Origin: Sinomonas sp. R1AF57
Lineage (GTDB): Bacteria > Actinomycetota > Actinomycetes > Actinomycetales > Micrococcaceae
Assembly (NCBI RefSeq): GCF_002224485.1
Contig: NZ_CP022463.1
Coordinates: 28,276-92,275 of the forward strand
Length of the DNA stretch: 64,000 nt
Direction of reading: 5' to 3'
The notes beneath the pieces were generated by a model. That model ran no database searches. It worked only from the letters and a program-made list of their open reading frames with translations, and was not told the origin of the DNA. The position numbers and the translations under genes are program-made. Of the stretch, positions 26,923-36,323 are shown piece after piece. The number at the start of each line of letters is the position of its first letter. The stretch's first letter is position 1.

Positions 26923-27999
26923 TCAGAGGAACCGGTCGAGGAGGCTCGCCTCGGCCATGCGCGACAGCCCCTCCCGGACGGTGCGTGCGCGCTGCTCGCC
27001 GATCCCGTCTACAGTCATGAGGTCCTCGATGGTCGCGGCCATGAGGTTCTGCAGGCCCCCGAAGTGGTCCACGAGACGGTCGGCGACCGCGCGCGGCACC
27101 GGCTTGAGGCCGGAGATGAGACGGTACCCGCGCGGCTGCACGAGCGCGTCGAGGGATTCGGAACCGCCCGCGTAGCCGAGGATCGCGGCGATCCGGTTCA
27201 GGTCGATGAGGTCCACGCTCGTGAGGTCCATGAGCGCCTGCACGGCGGAATCGATCGTCTCCTGCGTCGCCGAGTCCCCGGCGTAGTCGCGGATCACCAC
27301 GTCGCTGCCGGGCCCGAGGCCCGCGGTGAGCTCTTCGAGCTGGAGCGCCAGGAGCCGCCCGTCCTCACCGAGCTCGAGGACGTACTGGGCGATCTCCTCG
27401 GAGATGCGCCGCACCATCTCCTGCCGCTGGAGGGTCTGGGCGATGTCCCTCACCGTGACCATGGCCTCGATCTCGAGGGCCGAGAGGGAGTTCGTGACCT
27501 GGTCGAGGCGGGCCCGGTACCGCTCGAGCGTCGCGAGCGCCTGGTTGGCGCGGGCGAGGACGTTCTCCGAGCCCTCGATCACGTGCCGGATGCCCTGGAC
27601 GTACAGGGCGATGATCTGCATGGATTGGCTCACCGAGATGACCGGCAGGCCCGTCTGGATAGCGACGCGCTCCGCGGTGCGGTGGCGCGTGCCCGACTCG
27701 TGGGTCTCGATCCGGGAGTCGGGGACGAGGTGGACGGCGGCCTTCACGATGGTGCGGGCGTCCCTGTCGCACACGATCGCACCGTCCATCTTGGCCAGCT
27801 CGCGGAGCCGGGTGGGGGAGAACTCGATGCCGATCTCGAAGCCGCCGGAGCAGATCGACTCGACTGTCGGGTTGTAGCCCAGGACGATGAGGGCCCCGGT
27901 GCGTCCCCGGAGAATCCGCTCGAGCCCGTCGCGCAGCCCGGTGCCGGGTGCGACCCGGGCCAAGGTGGCTTTGAGCACTTCCTCGGGGGTCCGAGCCAT
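26923..27999 (-). CDS. disA: Diadenylate cyclase DisA
   Basis: Makes c-di-AMP from two ATP and scans DNA for recombination intermediates. 358 residues: DAC domain with DGA (KMDGAIVCD, about residues 73-81) and RHR (GTRHRTAER, about 107-115), a long helical spine, and a C-terminal helix-hairpin-helix domain (MAATIEDLMTVDGIGEQRA). Start ATG 27999 (MARTPEEVL) matches the family N-terminus and follows GGACAAGAGA. It lies downstream of radA on the same strand, 148 nt away; DisA and RadA interact in other bacteria. A possible separate -10 (TACCAT) is at 28056-28061. Confidence 0.95.
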   Translation of the reverse strand: MARTPEEVLKATLARVAPGTGLRDGLERILRGRTGALIVLGYNPTVESICSGGFEIGIEFSPTRLRELAKMDGAIVCDRDARTIVKAAVHLVPDSRIETHESGTRHRTAERVAIQTGLPVISVSQSMQIIALYVQGIRHVIEGSENVLARANQALATLERYRARLDQVTNSLSALEIEAMVTVRDIAQTLQRQEMVRRISEEIAQYVLELGEDGRLLALQLEELTAGLGPGSDVVIRDYAGDSATQETIDSAVQALMDLTSVDLIDLNRIAAILGYAGGSESLDALVQPRGYRLISGLKPVPRAVADRLVDHFGGLQNLMAATIEDLMTVDGIGEQRARTVREGLSRMAEASLLDRFL

Positions 28000-28147
28000 T
28001 CTCTTGTCCTTCGTCCTCTCCACGCGGCAGGTGCCAGCGCGGGCACGCAGAACCCATGGTATCCGCGCGCCTGCGGCCAGACTGTGCCCGAGGCGGCCGG
28101 AAACGCAACGATTCGGGCAAGAATGGGCCAGTTTCGGCCTGGATGGG

Positions 28148-29560
28148 CTAGGCCGTCCCGGGGATGAGCAGTTCGAGCGCCTCCGCGACGTGGGAAACCT
28201 CACGGACCTTGAAGCCCTCGGGAACCTCCCCGGGGCCGGTGGGGCTCGCCGGGACGACGGCGTGGGTGAAGCCGAGCCGGTGGGCCTCCTGGATCCGCCG
28301 GTTGATGCCGGGAACAGGCCGCACCTCGCCCGCCAGACCGACCTCGCCGAAGGCGATGAGCCGCTGGGGGAGCGCCGTGCGCGTCTTCGCTGAGGCGACC
28401 GCGAGGGCCACCGCGAGGTCCGTGGCGGGCTCGCTGAGCTTCACGCCGCCCACCGTGGCCACGTAGGTGTCGTCCTTGTGCAGGAGGCAGCCCGCTCGCT
28501 GCTGGAGCACCGCGAGGAGCATCGCGACCCGTGAGGAGTCGAGGCCGCTCGTGGCGCGGCGGGGCTGGGCCGCCGCGGTCTCGGCGAGCAGGGACTGCAC
28601 CTCGGCGAGGAGCGGCCGGCGCCCCTCGAGCGTGACGGTGATGCACGTGCCAGAGACGGGATCCTTCGTGCGGGACACGAACAGCCCCGAGGGATCCGTG
28701 ACGCTGAGGATCCCTGTCTCGGTGAGGTCGAAGCAGCCCACCTCGTCGGTGGGACCGTAGCGGTTCTTCACTGCCCGCAGGAGGCGGAGCCTCGAGTGCC
28801 GTTCCCCCTCGAACTGGCACACCACATCCACGAGGTGCTCGAGCAGCCGCGGGCCGGCGATCGAGCCGTCCTTGGTCACGTGCCCCACAAGAAGGGTGGT
28901 CATGTTCCGCCGCTTCGCGGCGGCAATGATCGACGCCGCGACCTCGCGCACCTGCGAGACCCCGCCGGCGCTGCCGTCCACCTCGGGACTCGAGAGGGTC
29001 TGGACCGAGTCGACGATGAGCAGCTGGGGCGAGAGCTTCTCGACGTGGCCGAGCGCCTGCGAGAGGTCCGTCTCGGCCGCGAGGAACAGCCGGGGCGCGA
29101 CGGCGGCGATCCGCTCGGCCCGCAGCTTCACCTGGGCCGCGGACTCCTCGCCGGTCACGTACAGCACGTCCCGCGGCGACACGCCGTCCAGGCCGGCGCC
29201 TACCTTTGCGGCGACGTCGAGCAGGAGCGTCGACTTCCCGACGCCGGGCTCCCCGGCCAGCAGGATGACGGCGCCGGGCACCAGGCCGCCGCCGAGCACG
29301 CGGTCGAGCTCGACCACCCCCGTGGGGAGGAACGCGGCGTCGGTCGCGTCGATCTCGGCGATCGGGCGGGCCGGCTCGAGGACGGTGGTGGCCGGCGTCG
29401 TGCGCGCCACCACGGCGCCGACCTCCTCGACGGTGCCCCACGCCTGGCACTCGCCGCAGCGTCCCACCCACTTGGCCGTGGTCCAGCCGCATTCGGCGCA
29501 CCGGTAGCCCGGGGCCTTGCCGGCCCGGGAGCTGCTTCGCGTGGAGGTCTTCGTCGCCAT
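28148..29560 (-). CDS. radA: DNA repair protein RadA
   Basis: RecA-like helicase that extends D-loops during recombination. 470 residues: N-terminal C4 zinc finger (CAECGWT and CGECQAWG), Walker A GEPGVGKST, the RadA-specific KNRYG motif (KNRFG in E. coli; a conservative Tyr) and a Lon-like C-terminal domain. The gene has a leaderless -10 element and no Shine-Dalgarno. Neighbour of disA on the same strand. Confidence 0.95.
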   Translation of the reverse strand: MATKTSTRSSSRAGKAPGYRCAECGWTTAKWVGRCGECQAWGTVEEVGAVVARTTPATTVLEPARPIAEIDATDAAFLPTGVVELDRVLGGGLVPGAVILLAGEPGVGKSTLLLDVAAKVGAGLDGVSPRDVLYVTGEESAAQVKLRAERIAAVAPRLFLAAETDLSQALGHVEKLSPQLLIVDSVQTLSSPEVDGSAGGVSQVREVAASIIAAAKRRNMTTLLVGHVTKDGSIAGPRLLEHLVDVVCQFEGERHSRLRLLRAVKNRYGPTDEVGCFDLTETGILSVTDPSGLFVSRTKDPVSGTCITVTLEGRRPLLAEVQSLLAETAAAQPRRATSGLDSSRVAMLLAVLQQRAGCLLHKDDTYVATVGGVKLSEPATDLAVALAVASAKTRTALPQRLIAFGEVGLAGEVRPVPGINRRIQEAHRLGFTHAVVPASPTGPGEVPEGFKVREVSHVAEALELLIPGTA

Positions 29561-29566
29561 GGATTC

Positions 29567-29572
29567 AGGCTA
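29567..29572 (-). promoter_or_regulatory. -10 element, leaderless radA transcript
   Basis: Minus-strand TAGCCT, 6 nt (GAATCC), then ATG 29560. Confidence 0.55.
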
Positions 29573-29599
29573 GGGCAGGGGTCCGACAGTTCCGGTGCA

Positions 29600-30745
29600 T
29601 CAGAGCCGCGGCAGGAGCGCGACGGCCTCGTCGTGGGCGTGGCCGGTCGCCTCGAGGAGGTCCACGAGCATCGGGCGCAGGAGGATCACGAGGGCCTCCC
29701 CCTCGAGCCTCTCCACGTGCAGCTGCCGGGGGTGGGCGCGTGCGGCGATGTCCGCGAGCTCGAGCCGGGCCGTGCGCATCTGGGCGCGGCGCTCCTCGCG
29801 GCGCTCCGCGACGAGGCCGAGCGCGACGTCGTCGAGCGCGTCCGCCGTCTCGGCGAGGAGGTCGGCGATGCTGTCCGCGGCGGTCTGGGTGAGGGCAGCG
29901 TTGTTGATCACGGAGGTGAGGCGGCGGGCGACGACGCGCCCGTTGCGCAGCCCGAGGTCGAGGAACTCGACCGCACGCTCGATCTCCTCGAGCTCCGCGC
30001 GGTGGCGCCGGTAGGCGGGGGCGATGCGCGTGACCTCCGAGGAGGCCTTCAGGCTGCCGCGGATCGCGTCCACGAGCGACTGGGAGCTGCGCCCGCGCAC
30101 GAGCGCGTGCCACGCACGGGTCGAGTCCGCGTCGGCGAGGGCCGCGGAGCATTCACGGAGCATCGTGGAGAACATCCCCACGAGCTCCTGCAGGTCCCGG
30201 CGCGGCTGGACGCGCGGGTCGCGGGGGAGGAGGGCGGTCATGGTGAGGGCGATGAGGCCGCCGACGACGGCGTCGAGGCTCCGGGTGAACGGGCCGCCCG
30301 CCGGGGCCGGCAGGAGGACGACGAGGACCGACTGCAGGCCCAGCTGGGTCGCGAAGATGACGCCCCGGTCGAGGAAGCGCGCGAGCAGGATGGAGACGAA
30401 CAGGATGATCCCCGCCTGCCACAGCCCCGCGCCGAGGAAGTGCATGAGCAGGTCGCCGACCGCGATGCCGAGGGTGCAGCCGATCGCCACCTCGAGGACC
30501 TTGCGGACCGTCAGGTCCCGGCCGAACCCCAGGGAGATGAGGGCCGATGTGGCGGCGAAGATCGGTCCGCTGTGGCCCAGGACGTCCTCGGCGATGAAGT
30601 AGGCGAGCACCGCGCCCACGGTCATCGCGATGGCGGGGAAGAGCGAGCGGCGCACCCGCACGAGGCCCGACGACGCAAGGTCGCGGCCGTAGTCCCGAGC
30701 AGCAGCGACCGCCCGTCCGACCGGTGCTGCCCGAGTGATGCCCAT
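29600..30745 (-). CDS. FUSC/aromatic acid exporter-like membrane protein
   Basis: A 381-residue protein with six closely spaced membrane segments in residues 35-165 (for example LFPAIAMTVGAVLAYFIAEDV, LWQAGIILFVSILLARFLD) and a long C-terminal cytoplasmic helical domain (about 180-381) with coiled-coil character. The layout matches the FUSC/ArAE group of putative aromatic-acid or toxic-compound exporters. Start ATG 30745 is supported by a -10 hexamer 7 nt upstream. Substrate unknown. Divergent to pstS. Confidence 0.7.
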   Translation of the reverse strand: MGITRAAPVGRAVAAARDYGRDLASSGLVRVRRSLFPAIAMTVGAVLAYFIAEDVLGHSGPIFAATSALISLGFGRDLTVRKVLEVAIGCTLGIAVGDLLMHFLGAGLWQAGIILFVSILLARFLDRGVIFATQLGLQSVLVVLLPAPAGGPFTRSLDAVVGGLIALTMTALLPRDPRVQPRRDLQELVGMFSTMLRECSAALADADSTRAWHALVRGRSSQSLVDAIRGSLKASSEVTRIAPAYRRHRAELEEIERAVEFLDLGLRNGRVVARRLTSVINNAALTQTAADSIADLLAETADALDDVALGLVAERREERRAQMRTARLELADIAARAHPRQLHVERLEGEALVILLRPMLVDLLEATGHAHDEAVALLPRL

Positions 30746-30752
30746 ACAGGGC

Positions 30753-30758
30753 AGTCTA
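30753..30758 (-). promoter_or_regulatory. -10 element, leaderless FUSC gene
   Basis: Minus-strand TAGACT, 7 nt, then ATG 30745. Confidence 0.5.
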
Positions 30759-30881
30759 GGGAGCCCACGCGGGCGCGCCGTCCTGCGGGACGCCGGCGCT
30801 CCCCAGGATGCCGCTCCCATAGTGCGGTGTGACGAAGAAGGCAAGGGCGGTGCGGCCCATGTCATCGCGATTCCGCGCTCA

Positions 30882-30903
30882 GTTCATCTTCCGTTAACCA
30901 TCG
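30882..30903 (+). promoter_or_regulatory. Candidate PHO box upstream of pstS
   Basis: GTTCATCTTCC followed directly by GTTAACCATCG forms an 11-bp direct repeat like the GTTCACC repeats bound by PhoP in Streptomyces. A -10-like TAGCTT (30931-30936) lies 28 bp downstream with no -35, which fits an activator-dependent promoter. Confidence 0.6.
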
Positions 30904-30987
30904 CCCCGGAAAGTCGTTACCTGTTGGCCCTAGCTTCGAATGCAGTACGCCTCGTACGCACCCAATCACCCTGGAAGGGGTTCTTTC

Positions 30988-32106
30988 GTGAAGGCTTTCC
31001 GTCTCGGCCGTCTCTCGGCCGTTGCTGTCGTCGCCGCTGGCGCCCTCGCGCTGTCCGCGTGCGGTTCCGACAACGCCACCAGCACTGGCCAGTCCTCGGC
31101 CGCTGCCTCCGGCAAGGCTGTCACCGGCACGCTGACCGGCATCGGCTCCTCCGCGCAGGGCGCGGCCATGGACGCCTGGAAGACCGCATTCGCCAGCGCC
31201 AACCAGGGCGCCACCGTCCAGTACTCCCCGGATGGCTCGGGCGCCGGCCGCAAGGCCCTCATCGACGGCTCGGCCCAGTTCGCTGGCTCCGACGCCTACC
31301 TCAAGGACGACGAGATGACGGCGGCCAAGGCCAAGTGCGGCCCCGACGGCGCCATCAACGTCCCGGTCTACATCTCCCCGATCGCCGTCGCGTTCAACCT
31401 GCCGGGCATCACCGACCTCAAGCTCGACGCGGACACGATCGCGAAGATCTTCCGCGGTCAGGTCGCCAAGTGGAATGACCCGGCCATCGCCGCGCTCAAC
31501 CCGGGCGTCTCCCTGCCTGACCTCAAGGTCACCCCGGTGAACCGCTCCGACGACTCGGGCACCACCACGAACTTCACCGAGTACCTCTCGGCCACCGCTC
31601 CGAGCATCTGGACCGACAAGCCGTCGGGCAACTGGCCGTCCTCGCTCAAGGGCGAGAACGCGAAGGGCACTTCCGGCGTCGTGAAGACGGTCTCGGACAC
31701 CGCCGGTGCCGTGACCTACGCCGACGACTCGGCCGTCTCCGGCAAGCTCGGCACCGCCCAGGTCAAGGTCGGCGACAACTTCGTGAAGATCTCGGCCGAG
31801 GCCGCTGCGAAGGCCGTCGAGGTCAGCAAGCCGGTCGAGGGCCGTCCGGCCAACGACCTCTCGATCAAGCTCGACCGCACGACGAAGGAGTCCGGCGTCT
31901 ACCCGATCGTCCTCGTCTCCTACCACGTCCTGTGCACGACGTACGCCGACCAGAAGACGGTCGACCTCGTCAAGGCCTGGGAGAACTACGTGGTCTCCGA
32001 GCAGGGCCAGAAGGACGCGGCGGCGTCGGCCAAGTCGGCCCCGCTCTCCTCGTCCCTCGCGAGCAAGGCGAAGACGGCCATCGACTCGGTCAAGGTCAAG
32101 TCCTAG
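30988..32106 (+). CDS. pstS: Phosphate ABC transporter, substrate-binding lipoprotein PstS
   Basis: Captures phosphate outside the membrane for PstCAB. 372 residues with signal peptide and lipobox ALSAC (Cys25). Phosphate-site features: IGSSAQGAAMDAW, SDAYLKDDEM, NRSDDSGTT (Ser/Asp/Arg ligands) and SYHVLC. GTG 30988 is preferred because GGAAGGGG lies 7 nt upstream and the signal peptide starts there. First gene of pstSCAB, followed by a large stem-loop that would keep PstS in excess. Confidence 0.95.
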   Translation: MKAFRLGRLSAVAVVAAGALALSACGSDNATSTGQSSAAASGKAVTGTLTGIGSSAQGAAMDAWKTAFASANQGATVQYSPDGSGAGRKALIDGSAQFAGSDAYLKDDEMTAAKAKCGPDGAINVPVYISPIAVAFNLPGITDLKLDADTIAKIFRGQVAKWNDPAIAALNPGVSLPDLKVTPVNRSDDSGTTTNFTEYLSATAPSIWTDKPSGNWPSSLKGENAKGTSGVVKTVSDTAGAVTYADDSAVSGKLGTAQVKVGDNFVKISAEAAAKAVEVSKPVEGRPANDLSIKLDRTTKESGVYPIVLVSYHVLCTTYADQKTVDLVKAWENYVVSEQGQKDAAASAKSAPLSSSLASKAKTAIDSVKVKS

Positions 32107-32140
32107 CCTGAACTCAGGCACCAAGGCCTGATCAGCATCA

Positions 32141-32216
32141 CTGGTTCCCCGTTCCCGCCTCCGCCGCTGACGCCGCTCTGCCGCGTCAGCGTGGACTGGC
32201 GGGGGCGGGGAACCAG
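32141..32216 (+). terminator. Large stem-loop between pstS and pstC (partial terminator or mRNA stabiliser)
   Basis: CTGGTTCCCCG (32141-32151) pairs perfectly with CGGGGAACCAG (32206-32216); CCCGCC/GGCGGG extend the helix inside; and GCTGACGC (32166-32173) with GCGTCAGC (32183-32190) forms an inner hairpin. No U-run follows, so partial read-through to pstC is expected. Confidence 0.75.
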
Positions 32217-32301
32217 CACTGTGTTCGGAGCGTTCCCCCAAGCCGTTCCGGGCTTCCATCACCAACCACTCGGCTGAGACTCCAGAAGGAAGGGTCCTGA
32301 C

Positions 32302-33264
32302 GTGACCACAGCGCCAGCCAAGCCGACCGCCCGGACAGACGTCCCCCCCGCCATCACGGCGCAGGACAGCCCGCGCGGCGACAAGGTCTTCTCCACTCTC
32401 GCCCTCGCGGCGGGCTGCCTCATCCTCGCCGTCCTCTTCGGCGTCGCCGTCTTCCTCATCGTCCAGGCCCTCCCGGCCTTCTTCGCCGACCCGGCGCAGA
32501 TCCAGGGCGGCAAGGGCTTCTTCGCCTATATCTGGCCGATCGTCATCGGCACCATCGTGGCCGCAGCGATCGCCCTGGTCATCGCGACGCCGATTGCCAT
32601 CGGCGTCGCCCTGTTCATCACCCACTTCGCACCTCGCCGCCTCGCCTCGGGGCTCGGGTACGTCGTGGACCTCCTCGCCGCGATCCCGTCTGTGGTCTAC
32701 GGCGCGTGGGGCGCGGCCTTCCTCGCCGGCCAGATCTCGCCCGCCTACGCGTGGCTTGCCCAGAACCTCGGCTGGATCCCGATCTTCGCGGGCCCGGCCT
32801 CGGCCACCGGCAAGACGATCCTCACCGCAGGGATCGTCCTGGCCGTCATGGTGCTCCCGATCATCACCTCGCTCTCCCGCGAGATCTTCCTCCAGACGCC
32901 GAAGCTGCATGAGGAAGCGGCCCTCGCGCTCGGCGCGACGCGCTGGGAGATGATCCGGATGGCCGTCTTCCCGTTCGCCCGCCCGGGCGTCATCAGCGCC
33001 GTGATGCTCGGCCTCGGCCGCGCCCTCGGCGAGACGATGGCGGTCGCGCTCGTCCTCTCCTCGGGAGCGCTCACGCTGAGCCTGATCCAGTCCGGCAACC
33101 AGACCATCGCTGCCGAGATCGCGCTCAACTTCCCGGAGGCCTCGGGCCTCAAGGTCGCCACCCTCATCGCGGCGGGCCTCGTGCTCTTCGTGATCACGCT
33201 TGCGGTGAACATGGTCGCGCGCTGGATCATCAGCCGCCACAAGGAATTCTCGGGAGCGAACTGA
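32302..33264 (+). CDS. pstC: Phosphate ABC transporter permease PstC
   Basis: Inner-membrane channel subunit. 320 residues with six predicted membrane segments after a polar N-terminus; the cytoplasmic EAA loop reads EEAALALGATRWEMIRMAV (about residues 205-223). GTG start has GGAAGGG upstream. One base separates it from pstA. Confidence 0.94.
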   Translation: MTTAPAKPTARTDVPPAITAQDSPRGDKVFSTLALAAGCLILAVLFGVAVFLIVQALPAFFADPAQIQGGKGFFAYIWPIVIGTIVAAAIALVIATPIAIGVALFITHFAPRRLASGLGYVVDLLAAIPSVVYGAWGAAFLAGQISPAYAWLAQNLGWIPIFAGPASATGKTILTAGIVLAVMVLPIITSLSREIFLQTPKLHEEAALALGATRWEMIRMAVFPFARPGVISAVMLGLGRALGETMAVALVLSSGALTLSLIQSGNQTIAAEIALNFPEASGLKVATLIAAGLVLFVITLAVNMVARWIISRHKEFSGAN

Positions 33265-33265
33265 C

Positions 33266-34372
33266 ATGGCCACCGCAACAGCAACCCCCCGCCGCTCCAA
33301 GCTCACCCGCGGGCGCCTTCCCGGCTATGCCGGCTGGGTGTCGCTCGCCGTCGCCCTCGTCCTCGGCGCGGCGATCATCGCCGTCCCCGGCTTCAACGCC
33401 TTCGGATGGGGCGTCCTGTCCGCGATCATCTTCGCGGTCGTCTACGTCTCGTGGAGCCGGATCGTGGAGGGCGGCCGGAAGGCTGCCGACAAGCTCGCGA
33501 CCTGCCTCGTCGTGGGGTCCTTCCTCATCGCGCTCCTCCCGCTCGTCTCGGTCATCTGGACCGTGCTGGTGGCCGGCATCCCCGGCCTGCTCACCCCGGG
33601 ATTCCTCGGCACGAGCATGAACGGCGTCACGGGCGTCTTCGACAACCGAGCCGTCAACGAGGGCACCCACGTGGTCGGCGGCATCTACCACGCCCTCCTG
33701 GGCACCGTGTGGATCACGTTCCTGGCGACCCTCATCTCCGTCCCGGTCGGGCTGCTCACCGCGGTCTACCTCGTCGAGTACGGCGACGACCGCCCCCTCG
33801 CGCGCGCCATCACGTTCTTCGTGGACGTCATGACCGGCATCCCCTCGATCGTGGCCGGCCTGTTCGCCGCGGCGTTCTTCTTCGTGATCGTCGGCCCCGG
33901 GACGAAGACCGGCTTCGTCGCCGCCGTCGCCCTCTCCGTGCTCATGATCCCCGTGGTCGTGCGCTCGACCGAGGAGATGCTCAAGATCGTCCCGAACGAG
34001 CTGCGCGAGGCCTCCTACGCCCTCGGCGTGCGCAAGTGGCGCACCATCCTGAAGGTCGTCGTCCCCACCGCCATCTCCGGCATCGCCTCGGGCGTCACCC
34101 TCTCGATCGCCCGCGTCATCGGCGAGACCGCCCCGATCCTCGTGACGGCCGGCTTCGCGACCGCCATCAACAACAACCCGTTCTCGGGCTGGATGGCCTC
34201 GCTGCCGACCTTCATCTACACCCAGATCCTCAACCCGACCTCGCCCTCCAACCCGGGCCCGTCGGAGCAGCGCGCCTGGGCGGCCGCGCTCGTGCTCATC
34301 ATCCTCGTCATGGTGCTCAACCTCGCCGCCCGTCTCATCGCCAGGGCGTTCGCCCCCAAGACCGGCCGCTGA
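33266..34372 (+). CDS. pstA: Phosphate ABC transporter permease PstA
   Basis: Partner permease of PstC. 368 residues; an N-terminal extension of two extra membrane segments (about residues 23-65) precedes the six-segment core, as is common in actinobacterial PstA. The EAA loop is [20 protein letters not shown] (about 247-266). ATG one base after pstC stop. Confidence 0.94.
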   Translation: MATATATPRRSKLTRGRLPGYAGWVSLAVALVLGAAIIAVPGFNAFGWGVLSAIIFAVVYVSWSRIVEGGRKAADKLATCLVVGSFLIALLPLVSVIWTVLVAGIPGLLTPGFLGTSMNGVTGVFDNRAVNEGTHVVGGIYHALLGTVWITFLATLISVPVGLLTAVYLVEYGDDRPLARAITFFVDVMTGIPSIVAGLFAAAFFFVIVGPGTKTGFVAAVALSVLMIPVVVRSTEEMLKIVPNELREASYALGVRKWRTILKVVVPTAISGIASGVTLSIARVIGETAPILVTAGFATAINNNPFSGWMASLPTFIYTQILNPTSPSNPGPSEQRAWAAALVLIILVMVLNLAARLIARAFAPKTGR

Positions 34373-34401
34373 CCCAGACTTCACACACCAGAAGGAACCA
34401 C

Positions 34402-35181
34402 ATGTCCAAGCGCATCGACGTCCATGACCTGAACGTCTACTACGGCGACTTCCGCGCCGTCGAGGGCGTCACCATCAACATTGCCCCGAAGTCGGTCACG
34501 GCCTTCATCGGCCCGTCCGGCTGCGGCAAGTCCACCTTCCTGCGCACGCTGAACCGCATGCACGAGGTGCTCCCGGGCGCCCGGGTCGAGGGCCAGGTGC
34601 TCCTCGACGGCGACGACCTGTACGGCCCCGGAGTCGACCCGGTGGCTGTCCGGTCGCACATCGGCATGGTCTTCCAGCGGCCCAACCCGTTCCCGACCAT
34701 GTCCATCCGTGACAACGTGCTCGCCGGGGTCAAGCTCAACAGCCGCAAGATCTCCAAGTCGGACGCCGACGCGCTGGTGGAGACCTCGCTGCGCGGCGCC
34801 AACCTGTGGAACGAGGTCAAGGACCGCCTCGACAAGCCCGGCTCGGGCCTCTCCGGCGGCCAGCAGCAGCGCCTCTGCATCGCCCGCGCGATCGCGGTCA
34901 AGCCGGACGTGATCCTCATGGACGAGCCCTGCTCCGCCCTCGACCCGATCTCCACGCTCGCCATCGAGGACCTCATCGAGGAGCTCAAGGCCGACTACAC
35001 GGTCGTGATCGTCACGCACAACATGCAGCAGGCGGCCCGCGTCTCCGACAAGACCGCGTTCTTCAACATCGCCGGGACCGGCAAGCCGGGCAAGCTCATC
35101 GAGTACAACGACACCACGGCGATCTTCAACAACCCGAAGGAGAAGGCGACCGAGGACTACGTGTCCGGCCGCTTCGGGTGA
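34402..35181 (+). CDS. pstB: Phosphate ABC transporter ATP-binding protein PstB
   Basis: ATPase of the Pst system. 259 residues with Walker [10 protein letters not shown] (about residues 36-44), Q-loop [12 protein letters not shown], signature LSGGQQQRL, Walker B VILMDEP and switch His in [10 protein letters not shown] 34402 follows GAAGGAA. Last gene of the operon; no phoU follows, but a DUF47 (PhoU-like) gene stands opposite. Confidence 0.96.
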   Translation: MSKRIDVHDLNVYYGDFRAVEGVTINIAPKSVTAFIGPSGCGKSTFLRTLNRMHEVLPGARVEGQVLLDGDDLYGPGVDPVAVRSHIGMVFQRPNPFPTMSIRDNVLAGVKLNSRKISKSDADALVETSLRGANLWNEVKDRLDKPGSGLSGGQQQRLCIARAIAVKPDVILMDEPCSALDPISTLAIEDLIEELKADYTVVIVTHNMQQAARVSDKTAFFNIAGTGKPGKLIEYNDTTAIFNNPKEKATEDYVSGRFG

Positions 35182-35236
35182 CAGGCTTCCCGCCCGTGCC
35201 CGGCCGGCAGTGATCGCCGGCAGCGCGGCGGGGAGG

Positions 35237-35281
35237 ACGACGGCGGCTGCCGTACCTTGGGGGTGCGGCAGCCGCCGTCGT
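35237..35281. terminator. Bidirectional terminator between pstB and pit
   Basis: A 16-bp perfect stem (35237-35252 with 35266-35281) separates the convergent pstSCAB and DUF47-pit operons. Confidence 0.85.
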
Positions 35282-35302
35282 GCTTCCCGCCCCGTTAGGC
35301 CC

Positions 35303-36322
35303 TCAGCCGGCGATCTCGGCGAGAGGCGAGAGGGCGAGGGTGAAGACGAAGCTGAGCAGCGCCGTCGTGAGCGGGGTGACGAGCCAGAACCTCACGAGCC
35401 GGATCACGAGCCTGCCGTCGACCGCCGCGTAGTCCTGGCTCGCCCCAGCACCGAGGACCGAGGTGGTCACTGTGTGCGTGGTCGAGAGGGGCCAGTGCAG
35501 CCCCAGCGCCCCGAAGAACAGCATGGAGCTCGTGACGAGCTGCGAGACGAACCCGCGCAGGGGGTCCACCCGCACGAGGCGGTGGCTCAGCGTGTAGGTG
35601 ATGCGCCAGCCGCCCGCGAGCGTGCCGAGGCCGAGCGCCGCGGCCGTGAACGCGATGGTCCACGGGGGGATGTCCGAGAAGTCCACGGCGGCGCCGAGCG
35701 TGGCGAGCATGAGGATCGAGATGACGCGCTGGCCGTCCTGCAGCCCGTGCCCGAACGCGACGATCGCGGCGCCCACGGACTGCGCTGCCCGGAGCCCCGC
35801 GTGGGCCTTGCTGGGCTGTGTGTAGCGGACCATCCACGTCACGACCGGCGTGAGGAAGAAGGAGACGCCGAACGCGAGCAGCGGAGAGAGGACCAGCGGC
35901 AGGGCGACCACTGCCCAGAAGACGCTGTTCAGGGCCCCGATGCCCGCGTGGCCCAGGATCGAGGCGGCCCAGCTCGCGCCGATGAGCCCGCCCACGAGCG
36001 CGTGCGTGGACGAGGACGGGTAGCCCCGCCACCAGCCGAACACCCCCCACAGGATCGCGGCCAGGAGCGTGCCGACGAGCATCGTCATCCCCTCGCCGCC
36101 ATGCGGGGTCTGGATGAACGAATCGCCGACGTACGTCAGGAGCCACGCGCTCGAGACCGCGCCGACCACGTTGAAGACCGCGGCAAGCACGACGGCGATG
36201 CTCGGCGTGAGCGCGCGGGTGCGGACCGTGAGGGCCACCGCGGAGGAGGTGTCGCGGAAGCCGTTGAGGAACCCGAAGACGGCCGCGAGGACGACCACGG
36301 TGCCGACGAGCGCAACGGACAC
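35303..36322 (-). CDS. pit: Low-affinity inorganic phosphate transporter (Pit family)
   Basis: Proton- or metal-phosphate symporter. 339 residues with about ten membrane segments; both halves carry Pit signatures: GFLNGFRDTSSAVALTVRTR near the N-terminus and the SSSTHALVGGLIGAS loop, repeated as PLSTTHTVTTSVLGAGAS in the second half. GTG start one base after the DUF47 stop, so cotranscribed. It faces pstSCAB: high- and low-affinity uptake sit side by side. Confidence 0.9.
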   Translation of the reverse strand: MSVALVGTVVVLAAVFGFLNGFRDTSSAVALTVRTRALTPSIAVVLAAVFNVVGAVSSAWLLTYVGDSFIQTPHGGEGMTMLVGTLLAAILWGVFGWWRGYPSSSTHALVGGLIGASWAASILGHAGIGALNSVFWAVVALPLVLSPLLAFGVSFFLTPVVTWMVRYTQPSKAHAGLRAAQSVGAAIVAFGHGLQDGQRVISILMLATLGAAVDFSDIPPWTIAFTAAALGLGTLAGGWRITYTLSHRLVRVDPLRGFVSQLVTSSMLFFGALGLHWPLSTTHTVTTSVLGAGASQDYAAVDGRLVIRLVRFWLVTPLTTALLSFVFTLALSPLAEIAG

Positions 36323-36323
36323 C

